Positions 27,060-36,690 of a DNA stretch of 64,000 nt are shown here, one piece after another (the first letter of the stretch is position 1; each line of letters opens with the position of its first letter). This stretch comes from Duganella flavida (GTDB taxonomy: Bacteria > Pseudomonadota > Gammaproteobacteria > Burkholderiales > Burkholderiaceae_D), in the NCBI RefSeq assembly GCF_009857445.1, contig NZ_WWCN01000020.1, positions 34,611 through 98,610 on the forward strand, read 5' to 3'. A program made the translations under genes and the position numbers. The notes under the pieces are model-generated. The model did not search any database. It worked only from the letters and a program-made list of their open reading frames with translations, and was not told where the DNA came from.

Positions 27060-28682
27060 TCAGCCCTCTGTTTTGAGCTTGCGCCATAGGGTGGTGCGGC
27101 TGATGCCGAGATAGTCGGCAGCAGCGTCGCGCCGGCCACCGAAGCGGGCCAGCACGTCGGACACGCGTTCGGCCTGCGCCGGGTGCGGCGGGACGGTCTG
27201 GGGGAGTGCTGCGGCTGGGCGGGCGGCAAGTTCGGGGGCGACGCTGAGGACGAAGGCGGGCGTTAGTGCTTGCAGCGGCTCGGCGGCGAGGAACAGGGCC
27301 AGGCGCTCGGTCAGGTTGCGCAGCTCGCGTACGTTGCCGGGCCAGTCGTAGCGTTGCAGCAGTGGCGCGCACGCTGCCATCTCTGCATGCAGGTTGGGAT
27401 GCGGCCGCGCGCCCAGCGACGCCAGTGCATTCTTCAGCGACCACTCGGCCAGCGGCAGCACATCCTCGGCCCGCGCACGCAGCGGCGGTAGCGTGAGGCG
27501 CAGCACTGCCAATCGATAGAACAAGTCCGCGCGGAAGCGACCCTCGCGCACGCGCTGCTCCAGATCGCAGTGTGTGGCGCTGATGATGCGCACATTGACC
27601 GGTATCGGCCGCGTGCCGCCCACCCGCACTACCTCGCGCTCTTCCAGCACGCGCAGCAAGCGCGTTTGCAGCGTCAAAGGCATCTCGCCTATCTCGTCGA
27701 GGAACAGCGTGCCGCGATTGGCCGCTTCAAACAAGCCAGCATGCCCGCCGCGCCGCGCGCCGGTGAACGCGCCTTCCTCATGCCCAAACAATTCCGATTC
27801 CAGCAAGGACTCCGCAATCGCACCACAGTTCACCGCCACGAACGGCCGGTTCTGCCCCAAGGTGCGCGGCGCCTCGCGATGAATCGCCTGCGCCACCAGC
27901 TCCTTGCCGCATCCCGTCTCGCCCTGAATCAGCACCGTGGCAGGCGACTTCGCATACAGCACCACCGACTGCCGCACCGTCTCCATCGCCGCCGAATCGC
28001 CACGCAGATCGTTGATGCCATGCTTGGCACGCAGCGTGTCCGTCACCACCGCACCGCGCGCGCGGCTGCGATTCGATTCCAGCTGCGTCAAGCGCGCCAT
28101 CTCCAGCGCATCATCAAACGCGTGACGGATCGAGGCAGCCGAGTATACAAACACGCCGGTCAATCCTGCTTCCTCGGCGAGGTCGGTAATCAAGCCCGCG
28201 CCCACAATCGCCTTGATGCCGGCTGCCTTCAAATCGTTGATCTGCGCGCGCGCATCTTCCTCGGTGACGTAGGTGCGCTGCGCCACGTCGAAGCCGAAGG
28301 TGCTGGAGAACTCCGCCAGCTCAGACAAGCGCTCCTGATACGTGACGATGCCAATGCGGTCCGACACGCGACGCGCACGCGCCAACGCCTGCATCACATC
28401 GAGCCCGCTGAACTTCGCAATCACCACCGGCACCGACAAGCGGCCCTTCAGGTACGCCGCATTCGAACCGGCCGAAATCACCGCGTCGCAACGCTCGGTG
28501 GCGAGGCGTTCGCGTATGTGCTTGGCCGCTTCGTCGAAACCAAGATTGATCGGCTCAATGGTGGCCAGGCTGTCGTATTCCAGCGTGATATCGCGGAACA
28601 AATCGGACAGGCGCGAGACCGAAACCGTCCAGATAACCGGCTTGTCGTTGGCGTCGAAGGGCAGGGGAGTGGAATGTCGCAT
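27060..28682 (-). CDS. prpR: Propionate catabolism activator PrpR, sigma-54-dependent (540 aa)
   Basis: Residues 1-200 form the PrpR_N sensory domain, which binds 2-methylcitrate in enterobacteria. The AAA+ domain has Walker A 'GETGCGKELV' (near 254) and the sigma-54 contact loop 'GAFTGA' (near 304). The end is a Fis-type helix-turn-helix ('YLGISRTTLWRKLKTEG'). It is divergent from prpB, whose promoter has a sigma-54 element. The TATAAT on the minus strand lies exactly 6 bases before the ATG, and I see no ribosome-binding site, so the mRNA might be leaderless. Confidence 0.95.
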   Translation of the reverse strand: MRHSTPLPFDANDKPVIWTVSVSRLSDLFRDITLEYDSLATIEPINLGFDEAAKHIRERLATERCDAVISAGSNAAYLKGRLSVPVVIAKFSGLDVMQALARARRVSDRIGIVTYQERLSELAEFSSTFGFDVAQRTYVTEEDARAQINDLKAAGIKAIVGAGLITDLAEEAGLTGVFVYSAASIRHAFDDALEMARLTQLESNRSRARGAVVTDTLRAKHGINDLRGDSAAMETVRQSVVLYAKSPATVLIQGETGCGKELVAQAIHREAPRTLGQNRPFVAVNCGAIAESLLESELFGHEEGAFTGARRGGHAGLFEAANRGTLFLDEIGEMPLTLQTRLLRVLEEREVVRVGGTRPIPVNVRIISATHCDLEQRVREGRFRADLFYRLAVLRLTLPPLRARAEDVLPLAEWSLKNALASLGARPHPNLHAEMAACAPLLQRYDWPGNVRELRNLTERLALFLAAEPLQALTPAFVLSVAPELAARPAAALPQTVPPHPAQAERVSDVLARFGGRRDAAADYLGISRTTLWRKLKTEG

Positions 28683-28727
28683 GTTTCAATTATAGTTCAA
28701 ATGCGTTTCAATGTTTCAAGTTGCAAC
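28683..28727. promoter_or_regulatory. GTTTCAA repeats between prpR and prpB, probable PrpR operator
   Basis: GTTTCAA occurs at 28683-28689, 28705-28711 and 28713-28719, a shorter GTTCAA at 28695-28700, and a palindromic GTTGCAAC at 28720-28727. They lie 44 to 88 bases upstream of the sigma-54 element and reach the first base after the prpR start codon, so one protein could activate prpB and repress prpR. Confidence 0.55.
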
Positions 28728-28770
28728 GTGATGTGAGTTGTAAGTGGTTGATTTGTATAGCTTCACCATC

Positions 28771-28786
28771 TGGCACAGCCCTTGCA
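28771..28786 (+). promoter_or_regulatory. Sigma-54 promoter of the prp operon
   Basis: TGGCACAGCCCTTGCA matches the -24/-12 consensus at every invariant base (GG and GC 10 bases apart). Sigma-54 control of prp genes by PrpR is established in Salmonella and E. coli. Confidence 0.88.
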
Positions 28787-28827
28787 CTAGAGAGCCCAAC
28801 TTCAACGCAACATCGAAAGGTCCCAAC

Positions 28828-29715
28828 ATGACTCACTACTCCGCCGGCGCCGCGTTCCGCAAGGCCGTCCAGGAAGAATCCCCGCTGCAGGTGGTCGGCG
28901 CCATCAACGCCAATCACGCCTTGCTGGCCAAACGCGCCGGCTTCAAAGCGATCTACCTGTCGGGCGGCGGTGTGGCGGCGGGGTCGCTTGGCCTGCCGGA
29001 CCTCGGCATCTCCAACCTCGATGACGTGCTGACCGACGTGCGCCGCATCACCGACGTGTGCGACCTGCCGCTGCTGGTGGATGTGGACACCGGCTTTGGC
29101 GCCTCGGCCTTCAACGTCGCCCGCACCGTCAAATCGATGATCAAGTTCGGCGCCGCCGCCATGCACATCGAAGACCAGGTAGGCGCAAAACGCTGCGGTC
29201 ACCGCCCAGGCAAAGAGATCGTGTCGAAACAGGAAATGGTCGACCGCATCAGCGCCGCCGTTGACGCCCGCACCGACGACCAATTCGTCATCATGGCCCG
29301 TACCGACGCGCTGGCCGTGGAAGGACTGGATGCCGCCATTGAACGCGCTGTCGCCTGCGTAGAAGCCGGCGCCGACATGATTTTCCCGGAAGCGATGATT
29401 AGCCTCGATATGTACAAAAAATTCGCCGCCGCCGTCAAAGTACCGGTGCTGGCCAACATCACCGAATTCGGTTCGACCCCGTTGTTCACCGTGGACGAAT
29501 TGCGCAGCGCCGACGTCGGCCTGGTGCTGTACCCGCTGTCCGCCTTCCGCGCCATGAACAAGGCTGCCGAAAACGTCTACGGCGCGATCCGCCGCGACGG
29601 CACGCAGCAAAACGTGGTCGACACCATGCAGACCCGCGCCGAACTCTATGAGCGCATCAACTATCACGATTTTGAACAGAAGCTGGACGCACTGTTCGCC
29701 GCACAGAAGAAATAA
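28828..29715 (+). CDS. prpB: 2-methylisocitrate lyase PrpB (295 aa)
   Basis: Last step of the 2-methylcitrate cycle: cleaves 2-methylisocitrate to pyruvate and succinate. Start ATG 28828 ('MTHYSAGAAFRKAVQEESP') follows GAAAGG and lies 30 bases after the predicted transcription start; the longer upstream frame would cross the promoter. Isocitrate lyase superfamily motif 'KRCGHRPGKEIVSKQEM' contains the catalytic Cys, and 'VDVDTGFG' binds Mg. Length is typical. Confidence 0.96.
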   Translation: MTHYSAGAAFRKAVQEESPLQVVGAINANHALLAKRAGFKAIYLSGGGVAAGSLGLPDLGISNLDDVLTDVRRITDVCDLPLLVDVDTGFGASAFNVARTVKSMIKFGAAAMHIEDQVGAKRCGHRPGKEIVSKQEMVDRISAAVDARTDDQFVIMARTDALAVEGLDAAIERAVACVEAGADMIFPEAMISLDMYKKFAAAVKVPVLANITEFGSTPLFTVDELRSADVGLVLYPLSAFRAMNKAAENVYGAIRRDGTQQNVVDTMQTRAELYERINYHDFEQKLDALFAAQKK

Positions 29716-29725
29716 TTGATAACCC

Positions 29726-29786
29726 GTCGCTCCCGCGCAGGCGGGAGCCCATACTCAGCATGGATTCCCGCCTGCGCGGGAATGAC
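29726..29786. repeat. Twin-hairpin palindromic repeat element between prpB and prpC
   Basis: Two local hairpins, GCTCCCGC-GCAG-GCGGGAGC (29729-29748) and ATTCCCGC-CTGC-GCGGGAAT (29764-29783), are also inverted copies of each other, giving one 61-base imperfect palindrome. Differences between the halves are compensatory inside each hairpin (GC/GC versus AT/AT), a sign that the folding matters. It resembles the interspersed palindromic repeats of betaproteobacteria. Only this copy is in the window. Confidence 0.85.
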
Positions 29787-29803
29787 AGCTGTTGGAGACT
29801 GAT

Positions 29804-30949
29804 ATGACCGAAGCTACCTTCAAACCAAAAAAATCCGTAGCCCTGTCGGGCGTCGCCGCCGGTAACACCGCGCTGTGCTCCGTTGGCAAAACCGGCAATG
29901 ACCTGCACTATCGCGGCTACGACATTCTGGACGTCGCCACCACTTGCGAGTTCGAAGAAATCGCTTACCTGCTGGTGCACGGCAAACTGCCAACCGTGGC
30001 GGAACTGAAGGGCTATAAGGCCAAACTGAAATCGCTGCGCGGCCTGCCGCAAGCCGTGAAGTCGGCACTCGAAGCACTGCCTGCATCGGCCCACCCAATG
30101 GACGTGATGCGCACCGGCGTGTCGGTACTGGGCTGCGTGCTGCCTGAGAAGGACGATCACAATACCCCAGGCGCGCGCGATATCGCCGACCGCCTGATGG
30201 CTTCCTTCGGCTCCATGCTGCTGTACTGGTACCACTACAGCCATAACGGCAAGCGCATCGAAGTGGAAACCGACGACGACTCGATCGGCGGCCACTTCCT
30301 GCACCTGCTGCACGGTGAGAAACCGCGTGATTCGTGGGTGCGTGCGATGCACACCTCGCTAATCCTGTACGCGGAACATGAATTCAACGCTTCGACCTTC
30401 ACCAGCCGCGTGATTTCGGGTACTGGGTCGGATATCCACTCGGCCGTCACCGGTGCGATCGGTGCGTTACGCGGTCCTAAACACGGCGGCGCCAACGAAG
30501 TCGCTTTCGAAATCCAGAAGCGCTACGACAATCCAGACGAAGCGGAAGCCGACATCCGCAACCGCGTCGCCAACAAGGAAGTGGTGATCGGCTTCGGCCA
30601 TCCGGTGTATACCGTGTCCGATCCGCGCAACGTGGTCATTAAAGAAGTGGCGCGCCAGCTGTCCGAGGAAGCCGGTTCGACCAAGATGTTCGATATCGCG
30701 GAGCGCCTCGAATCCGTGATGTGGGAAATCAAAAAGATGTTCCCGAACCTGGACTGGTTCTCGGCCGTGTCCTACCACATGATGGGCGTGCCGACTGCGA
30801 TGTTCACGCCGCTGTTCGTCATCTCGCGCACCTCCGGCTGGTCGGCGCACATCATCGAGCAGCGTATCGACAACAAGATCATCCGCCCAAGCGCCAACTA
30901 CGTCGGCCCAGAAGACCTGAAATTCGTACCGATCAAAGACCGTCAATAA
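29804..30949 (+). CDS. prpC: 2-methylcitrate synthase PrpC (381 aa)
   Basis: Condenses propionyl-CoA with oxaloacetate. ATG 29804 has GGAGA 5 bases upstream. The sequence shows citrate-synthase family landmarks: 'GNDLHYRGYDILDVATTCEF', 'GSDIHSAVTGAIGALRGPKH' with 'GGANE', and 'IGFGHPVYTVSDPRN' carrying the catalytic His. Short N-terminus and 'ALSGVAAGNTALCSVG' are typical of PrpC rather than GltA. It follows prpB and the palindromic repeat. Confidence 0.95.
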   Translation: MTEATFKPKKSVALSGVAAGNTALCSVGKTGNDLHYRGYDILDVATTCEFEEIAYLLVHGKLPTVAELKGYKAKLKSLRGLPQAVKSALEALPASAHPMDVMRTGVSVLGCVLPEKDDHNTPGARDIADRLMASFGSMLLYWYHYSHNGKRIEVETDDDSIGGHFLHLLHGEKPRDSWVRAMHTSLILYAEHEFNASTFTSRVISGTGSDIHSAVTGAIGALRGPKHGGANEVAFEIQKRYDNPDEAEADIRNRVANKEVVIGFGHPVYTVSDPRNVVIKEVARQLSEEAGSTKMFDIAERLESVMWEIKKMFPNLDWFSAVSYHMMGVPTAMFTPLFVISRTSGWSAHIIEQRIDNKIIRPSANYVGPEDLKFVPIKDRQ

Positions 30950-30951
30950 TC

Positions 30952-33549
30952 ATGAACACTCAATTCCGTAAAGCCCTGCCGGGCACTCAGCTAGACTACT
31001 TCGACGCGCGTGAAGCCGTCGACGCAATCCAGCCAGGCGCCTGGGCCAAGCTGCCGTACACCTCGCGCGTGCTGGCGGAAAATCTGGTGCGCCGCTGCGA
31101 CCCGGCCACGCTGAATGCTTCGCTGTCGCAGCTGATCGAGCGTAAGCGCGACCTCGACTTCCCGTGGTTCCCCGCGCGTGTGGTTTGCCACGACATTCTC
31201 GGCCAGACCGCATTGGTCGACCTGGCCGGCCTGCGCGACGCCATCGCTCTACAAGGCGGCGACCCTGCGCTGGTCAATCCGGTGGTGCCGACGCAGCTGG
31301 TGGTGGACCACTCGCTGGCGGTGGAGTGCGGCGGCTTCGATCCGCAAGCCTTTGAAAAAAACCGCGCGATTGAAGACCGCCGCAACGAAGACCGCTTCCA
31401 CTTCATCGACTGGACCAAGAAAGCCTTCCGGAACGTGGACGTGATCCCGCCGGGTAACGGCATCCTGCACCAGATTAATCTGGAACGCATGTCGCCGGTG
31501 ATTCAGGTCACCGACGGCGTAGCCTACCCGGATACGCTGGTTGGCACCGACTCGCACACCCCGATGGTCGATGCGCTGGGCGTGATCGCCATCGGCGTCG
31601 GCGGCCTGGAAGCGGAAACCGTCATGCTGGGCCGCGCATCGTGGATGCGCCTTCCGGACATCATCGGCGTTGAACTGAGCGGCAAGCCGCAAGAGGGCAT
31701 CACCGCCACCGACACCGTGCTGGCGCTGACTGAATTTCTGCGCAAGGAAAAAGTGGTGTCGGCCTATCTGGAGTTCTACGGCGAAGGTGCTACCGCGCTG
31801 ACGTTGGGCGACCGTGCCACCATCTCCAATATGGCGCCCGAATTCGGCGCCACCGCCGCGATGTTCTCCATCGACGAGCAAACCATCAAGTACCTCAAGC
31901 TGACCGGCCGCGATGACGCGCTGGTGGTCTTAGTGGAGCAGTACGCCAAGCACGTTGGCTTGTGGTCGGACAGCCTGAAAACGGCGGAGTACGAGCGCGT
32001 ACTGAAGTTCGACCTGTCGACCGTGGTGCGCAATATCGCCGGTCCATCCAATCCGCATAAACGTGTGCCGACCAGCGAACTGGCTGCGCGCGGCATTTCG
32101 GGCGTGGTGGAAAATGAGCCTGGCAAGATGCCGGATGGCGCGGTGATCATCGCTGCCATCACCAGCTGCACCAATACCAACAACCCGCGCAACATGATCG
32201 CCGCTGGCCTGCTGGCGCGTAACGCCAACAAGGCTGGCCTGCTGCGCAAGCCGTGGGTAAAGACCTCGCTGGCGCCGGGCTCCAAGGCTGTCACGCTGTA
32301 TCTTGAAGAAGCTGGCCTGATGCCAGATCTGGAAAAGCTGGGCTTCGGCGTGGTGGCGTATGCCTGCACCTCGTGCAACGGCATGTCCGGCGCGCTGGAT
32401 CCGGTGATTCAAAAAGAAGTGGTGGAGCGCGATCTGTACGCGACCGCCGTCCTGTCGGGCAACCGCAACTTTGACGGCCGTATCCACCCATATGCTAAAC
32501 AGGCCTTCCTGGCTTCGCCGCCGCTGGTGGTGGCCTATGCCATCGCCGGCACCATCCGCTTCGATATCGAGAAGGATGTGCTGGGCCATGACGCCAACGG
32601 CAAAGCCATTACGCTGAAAGACCTGTGGCCTAGCGACGCAGAGATCGACGCCATCGTCGCCTCGTCGGTGAAGCCGGACCACTTCCGCAAAGTCTACATC
32701 CCGATGTTTGCGCGCAGCGAAGGCGAGGCAGAACGCGCCGAGCCGCTGTACGACTGGCGCGCGCAATCGACCTACATCCGCCGTCCGCCTTACTGGGAAG
32801 GTGCGCTGGCAGGCGAACGCACGCTGAAAGGCATGCGCGCGTTGGCTGTGCTGGGCGATAACATCACCACCGACCACCTGTCGCCATCAAACGCGATCAT
32901 GATGGATTCGGCAGCTGGCGAGTACCTGCACAAAATGGGCCTGCCGGAAGAGGACTTCAACTCCTACGCCACCCATCGCGGTGATCACCTGACCGCGCAA
33001 CGCGCTACCTTCGCCAATCCAACGCTGAAGAACGAAATGGTGCGCGATGCGGACGGTAAGGTGAAAGCCGGTTCGTTGGCGCGCGTCGAGCCTGAAGGCC
33101 AGGTCACCCGCATGTGGGAAGCCATCGAAACGTATATGGAGCGCAAGCAGCCGCTGATCGTAATTGCCGGTGCCGACTATGGCCAGGGCTCGTCGCGCGA
33201 CTGGGCAGCCAAGGGCGTGCGCCTCGCAGGCGTGGAAGTGATCGTGGCCGAAGGCTTCGAGCGTATCCACCGCACCAACCTTGTTGGCATGGGCGTGCTT
33301 CCGCTGGAGTTCCAACCGGGAGTGAACCGCCTGACGTTGGGCATCGATGGTACCGAGACTTTCGACGTGATCGGCCAACGCACGCCGCGTGGCACACTGA
33401 CGCTGGTGATTAATCGCCGCAACGGCGAACGCGTGGAAGTACCTGTGACCTGCCGTCTCGATTCGTCGGAAGACGTGTCGATCTACGAAGCAGGCGGCGT
33501 GCTGCAACGTTTTGCGCAGGACTTCCTTGAATCGGCAAAGGCAGCATAA
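30952..33549 (+). CDS. acnD: Fe/S-dependent 2-methylisocitrate dehydratase AcnD (865 aa)
   Basis: AcnD dehydrates 2-methylcitrate, with PrpF, in bacteria lacking PrpD. Start ATG 30952 is 2 bases after the prpC stop; the longer frame is an overlap artefact. The aconitase fold shows cluster ligands in 'ITSCTNTNNPRNMIAAGL' and 'CTSCNGMSGALDP', the 'VGTDSHTPMVDALGVI' motif, and the C-terminal swivel domain 'YGQGSSRDWAAKGVRLAGVE'. Early 'LPYTSRVLAENLVRRCDP' and the neighbouring prpF distinguish it from AcnA. Confidence 0.95.
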   Translation: MNTQFRKALPGTQLDYFDAREAVDAIQPGAWAKLPYTSRVLAENLVRRCDPATLNASLSQLIERKRDLDFPWFPARVVCHDILGQTALVDLAGLRDAIALQGGDPALVNPVVPTQLVVDHSLAVECGGFDPQAFEKNRAIEDRRNEDRFHFIDWTKKAFRNVDVIPPGNGILHQINLERMSPVIQVTDGVAYPDTLVGTDSHTPMVDALGVIAIGVGGLEAETVMLGRASWMRLPDIIGVELSGKPQEGITATDTVLALTEFLRKEKVVSAYLEFYGEGATALTLGDRATISNMAPEFGATAAMFSIDEQTIKYLKLTGRDDALVVLVEQYAKHVGLWSDSLKTAEYERVLKFDLSTVVRNIAGPSNPHKRVPTSELAARGISGVVENEPGKMPDGAVIIAAITSCTNTNNPRNMIAAGLLARNANKAGLLRKPWVKTSLAPGSKAVTLYLEEAGLMPDLEKLGFGVVAYACTSCNGMSGALDPVIQKEVVERDLYATAVLSGNRNFDGRIHPYAKQAFLASPPLVVAYAIAGTIRFDIEKDVLGHDANGKAITLKDLWPSDAEIDAIVASSVKPDHFRKVYIPMFARSEGEAERAEPLYDWRAQSTYIRRPPYWEGALAGERTLKGMRALAVLGDNITTDHLSPSNAIMMDSAAGEYLHKMGLPEEDFNSYATHRGDHLTAQRATFANPTLKNEMVRDADGKVKAGSLARVEPEGQVTRMWEAIETYMERKQPLIVIAGADYGQGSSRDWAAKGVRLAGVEVIVAEGFERIHRTNLVGMGVLPLEFQPGVNRLTLGIDGTETFDVIGQRTPRGTLTLVINRRNGERVEVPVTCRLDSSEDVSIYEAGGVLQRFAQDFLESAKAA

Positions 33550-34731
33550 ATGAGCCATAAACCGCAAATCAAAATACCCGCCACCTATATGCGTGGTGGC
33601 ACCAGCAAGGGTGTGTTCTTCCGCTTGCAGGACCTGCCGGAAGCAGCGCAGCAGCCAGGCGCCGCGCGCGATCAGTTACTGCTGCGCGTGATCGGCAGCC
33701 CGGACCCATACGGCAAGCAGATTGACGGCATGGGCGGAGCAACGTCGAGCACCAGCAAGACGGTGATACTGTCTAAGAGCACGCGCACTGACCATGATGT
33801 CGACTATCTGTTCGGCCAAGTCTCGATCGACAAGGCTTTCGTGGACTGGAGCGGCAACTGCGGCAATCTGTCCGCAGCAGTGGGCGCGTTCGCCATCAGC
33901 GGCGGGCTGGTTGATCCGGCTCGCGTGCCGCAAAACGGCGTGGCCGTGGTGCGCGTGTGGCAAGCCAATATCGGCAAGACCATCATCGCCCACATCCCGA
34001 TCACCAACGGCGAAGTGCAGGAAACCGGCGACTTCGAGCTGGATGGCGTGACCTTCCCGGCGGCAGAGGTGCAGCTGGAGTTCATGGACCCGGCAGCGGA
34101 AGAAGAGGGCGGAGGTGGCTCGATGTTCCCGACCGGCCAACTGGTGGACGATCTGGAAGTCCCCGGCGTCGGCACGCTGAAGGCGACCATGATTAACGCC
34201 GGCATTCCGACCATCTTCATTAACGCTGATGCCATCGGCTACACCGGCACGGAATTGCAGGAAGCGATCAACGGCGACGCCAAGGCGCTGGCGCTGTTTG
34301 AAACTATCCGTGCCCACGGTGCGCTGCGCATGGGCCTCATCAAAGACTTGAACGAAGCGGCCACCCGCCAGCACACGCCGAAGGTGGCGTTTGTCGCGCC
34401 GCCGAAGGCTTACACCTCGTCCAGCGGCAAGCAAGTGGCGGTTGGTGATATCGACCTGCTGGTACGCGCGCTCTCGATGGGCAAGCTGCATCACGCCATG
34501 ATGGGCACCGCAGCGGTGGCTATCGGCACGGCAGCCGCCATTCCCGGTACGCTGGTGAACCTGGCGGCGGGCGGTGGTGAGCGCGCTGCGGTGCGCTTCG
34601 GCCATCCGTCCGGTACCTTGCGTGTTGGTGCGGAAGCGGTGCAGAAAAACGGAGAGTGGAGCGTGACAAAAGCGGTAATGAGCCGCAGCGCGCGAGTACT
34701 GATGGAAGGCTGGGTACGCGTACCCGCTTAA
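33550..34731 (+). CDS. prpF: 2-methylaconitate cis-trans isomerase PrpF (393 aa)
   Basis: Works with AcnD to supply cis-2-methylaconitate. The sequence starts immediately after the acnD stop. The N-terminus 'IPATYMRGGTSKGVFFRLQD' is diagnostic of PrpF, which has a diaminopimelate epimerase-like fold of two pseudo-repeats; 'DWSGNCGNLSAAVGAFAI' and 'MINAGIPTIFINADAIGY' mark the two halves. Length normal. Confidence 0.96.
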   Translation: MSHKPQIKIPATYMRGGTSKGVFFRLQDLPEAAQQPGAARDQLLLRVIGSPDPYGKQIDGMGGATSSTSKTVILSKSTRTDHDVDYLFGQVSIDKAFVDWSGNCGNLSAAVGAFAISGGLVDPARVPQNGVAVVRVWQANIGKTIIAHIPITNGEVQETGDFELDGVTFPAAEVQLEFMDPAAEEEGGGGSMFPTGQLVDDLEVPGVGTLKATMINAGIPTIFINADAIGYTGTELQEAINGDAKALALFETIRAHGALRMGLIKDLNEAATRQHTPKVAFVAPPKAYTSSSGKQVAVGDIDLLVRALSMGKLHHAMMGTAAVAIGTAAAIPGTLVNLAAGGGERAAVRFGHPSGTLRVGAEAVQKNGEWSVTKAVMSRSARVLMEGWVRVPA

Positions 34732-34755
34732 GTAGTCAAATACATTGGAGGAGAC

Positions 34756-36624
34756 ATGAGGTACGCTGATTTTTATCAGCGCTCTGTCGTCACGCTTGAA
34801 CAATTCTGGCATGACGAAGCTGCGCTCATCGATTGGAAAACGCCGTTCACGCAGGTGCTGGATTACGCCAGCCCGCCGTTCGCCCGCTGGTTCGTGGACG
34901 GACGGACCAACTTGTGTCACAACGCGGTGGACCGCTGGTGTACAACGCAAGGTGACCAGCCCGCGCTGATCGCCATCTCCACCGAAACCAATACGGAGCG
35001 CAGCTACTCCTTCAATGAGCTCCGCGCGGAAGTCCAGCGCTTTGCCGCGATGATGCAATCGCTGGGCGTGCGCAAGGGCGACCGCGTGCTGATTTACATG
35101 CCGATGATCGCCGAAGCGGCATTCGCCATGCTGGCCTGTGCGCGCATCGGTGCGGTGCACTCGGTGGTGTTCGGCGGCTTTGCCGCCAACAGTTTGGCGA
35201 GCCGGATTGATGACGCCAAGCCGGTGCTGATCGTGTCTGCTGATGCTGGTTCGCGCAACGGCAAGGCGATTCCCTACAAGCCGCTGCTGGATGAAGCGAT
35301 TGCACTGTCGTCGGCCAAACCGGCGCGCGTGCTGCTGGTGGATCGCGGCCTGGCGCCGATGGAGCGCGTGGCGGGGCGCGATGTCGATTACGCCGCGCTG
35401 CGTGCCTCGCATCTGGCCGCGCAGGTTCCGGTCGAATGGCTGGAATCGAACGAGCCTTCCTACATCCTCTACACCTCCGGCACCACCGGCAAGCCGAAAG
35501 GCGTACAGCGTGATGTTGGCGGCTACGCGGTGGCGCTGGCGGCGTCGATGAAGTACAACTTCTGCAGCCGCGCCGGCGAGACATTTTTTGCTACTTCCGA
35601 TATCGGCTGGGTGGTGGGGCACTCGTACATCGTCTACGGCCCGCTGATTGCCGGCATGGCGACCATCATGTATGAAGGTCTGCCGATCTGTCCCGATCCC
35701 GGTGTCTGGTGGAGCATCGTCGAGAAGCACAAGGTCACACGCATGTTCTCTGCGCCGACGGCGATCCGCGTGCTGCGCAAGCAAGACCCGGAGTTCATGC
35801 GCAAGTACGACAAGTCCTCGTTGAAGGCGCTATACCTCGCTGGCGAACCGCTTGACGAAACCACTTCCGGCTGGATCGCCGGAGAGCTCGGCGTGCCGAT
35901 CATCGACAACTACTGGCAGACCGAAACCGGCTGGCCAATACTCTCCATTGCCAAGGGCATTGAAGATGCGCCGACGAAGCTGGGTAGCCCCGGCGTAGCG
36001 ATGTACGGCTACAAGGTCCAACTGGTTAATGAATCCACCGGCGCTGAGTGCAGCGCTAATGAAAAAGGCGTGGTGATGATCGAAGGCCCGCTGCCACCGG
36101 GCTGTATGCAAACCGTGTACGGCGATGACCAGCGTTTCGTCGACACTTACTGGACCGAGTCAAACGGCAAGATGCTGTACTCGACTTTCGACTGGGGCGT
36201 GCGCGATGCGGACGGCTACTACTTTATCCTCGGTCGTACCGATGATGTGATCAACGTCGCCGGTCATCGGCTCGGCACGCGCGAGATCGAGGAGTCCATC
36301 ACCAGTCATCCCAACGTTTCCGAGGTTGCGGTGGTGGGTGTGGAGGATAAGATTAAAGGGCAGGTGGCAGTGGCGTTTGCGATTCTTAAAGATGCCAACA
36401 CTGCGACCAGTGAGCAGGATGTGATGGCGGTGGTGGACCGCCAGCTCGGTGCAGTAGCGCGGCCTGCGCGCGTGTACTTCGTCACGCAATTGCCGAAGAC
36501 GCGTTCGGGCAAGCTACTGCGCCGCTCCATTCAGGCGATCTGCGAAGGCCGCAATCCCGGCGATCTCACATCGATTGAAGATCCATCATCGTTGCAGCAG
36601 ATCGAGCGAGTGCTGCAAAAATAG
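34756..36624 (+). CDS. prpE: Propionyl-CoA synthetase PrpE (622 aa)
   Basis: Activates propionate to propionyl-CoA with ATP. GGAGGAGAC lies just before ATG 34756. The AMP-binding signature is 'ILYTSGTTGKPKGVQRDVGG', with 'DNYWQTETGWPI' as the adenylate motif and a C-terminal 'LPKTRSGKLLRRSI' containing the Lys that is acetylated/propionylated in acyl-CoA synthetases. The start 'MRYADFYQRSVVTLEQFWHD' matches PrpE rather than Acs. It is the last enzyme gene of the cluster. Confidence 0.95.
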   Translation: MRYADFYQRSVVTLEQFWHDEAALIDWKTPFTQVLDYASPPFARWFVDGRTNLCHNAVDRWCTTQGDQPALIAISTETNTERSYSFNELRAEVQRFAAMMQSLGVRKGDRVLIYMPMIAEAAFAMLACARIGAVHSVVFGGFAANSLASRIDDAKPVLIVSADAGSRNGKAIPYKPLLDEAIALSSAKPARVLLVDRGLAPMERVAGRDVDYAALRASHLAAQVPVEWLESNEPSYILYTSGTTGKPKGVQRDVGGYAVALAASMKYNFCSRAGETFFATSDIGWVVGHSYIVYGPLIAGMATIMYEGLPICPDPGVWWSIVEKHKVTRMFSAPTAIRVLRKQDPEFMRKYDKSSLKALYLAGEPLDETTSGWIAGELGVPIIDNYWQTETGWPILSIAKGIEDAPTKLGSPGVAMYGYKVQLVNESTGAECSANEKGVVMIEGPLPPGCMQTVYGDDQRFVDTYWTESNGKMLYSTFDWGVRDADGYYFILGRTDDVINVAGHRLGTREIEESITSHPNVSEVAVVGVEDKIKGQVAVAFAILKDANTATSEQDVMAVVDRQLGAVARPARVYFVTQLPKTRSGKLLRRSIQAICEGRNPGDLTSIEDPSSLQQIERVLQK

Positions 36625-36690
36625 CTGTGCGTGTAAGCGAGCGGTAAGTCTCCGGCTTTAATCTTGTATTACTAAAAAAAGGAGACACAC

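Noticed and set aside
30721..30951. 77-residue extension of acnD overlapping prpC
   Set aside because: It is an out-of-frame reading of the prpC 3' end; ATG 30952 gives the normal AcnD N-terminus.
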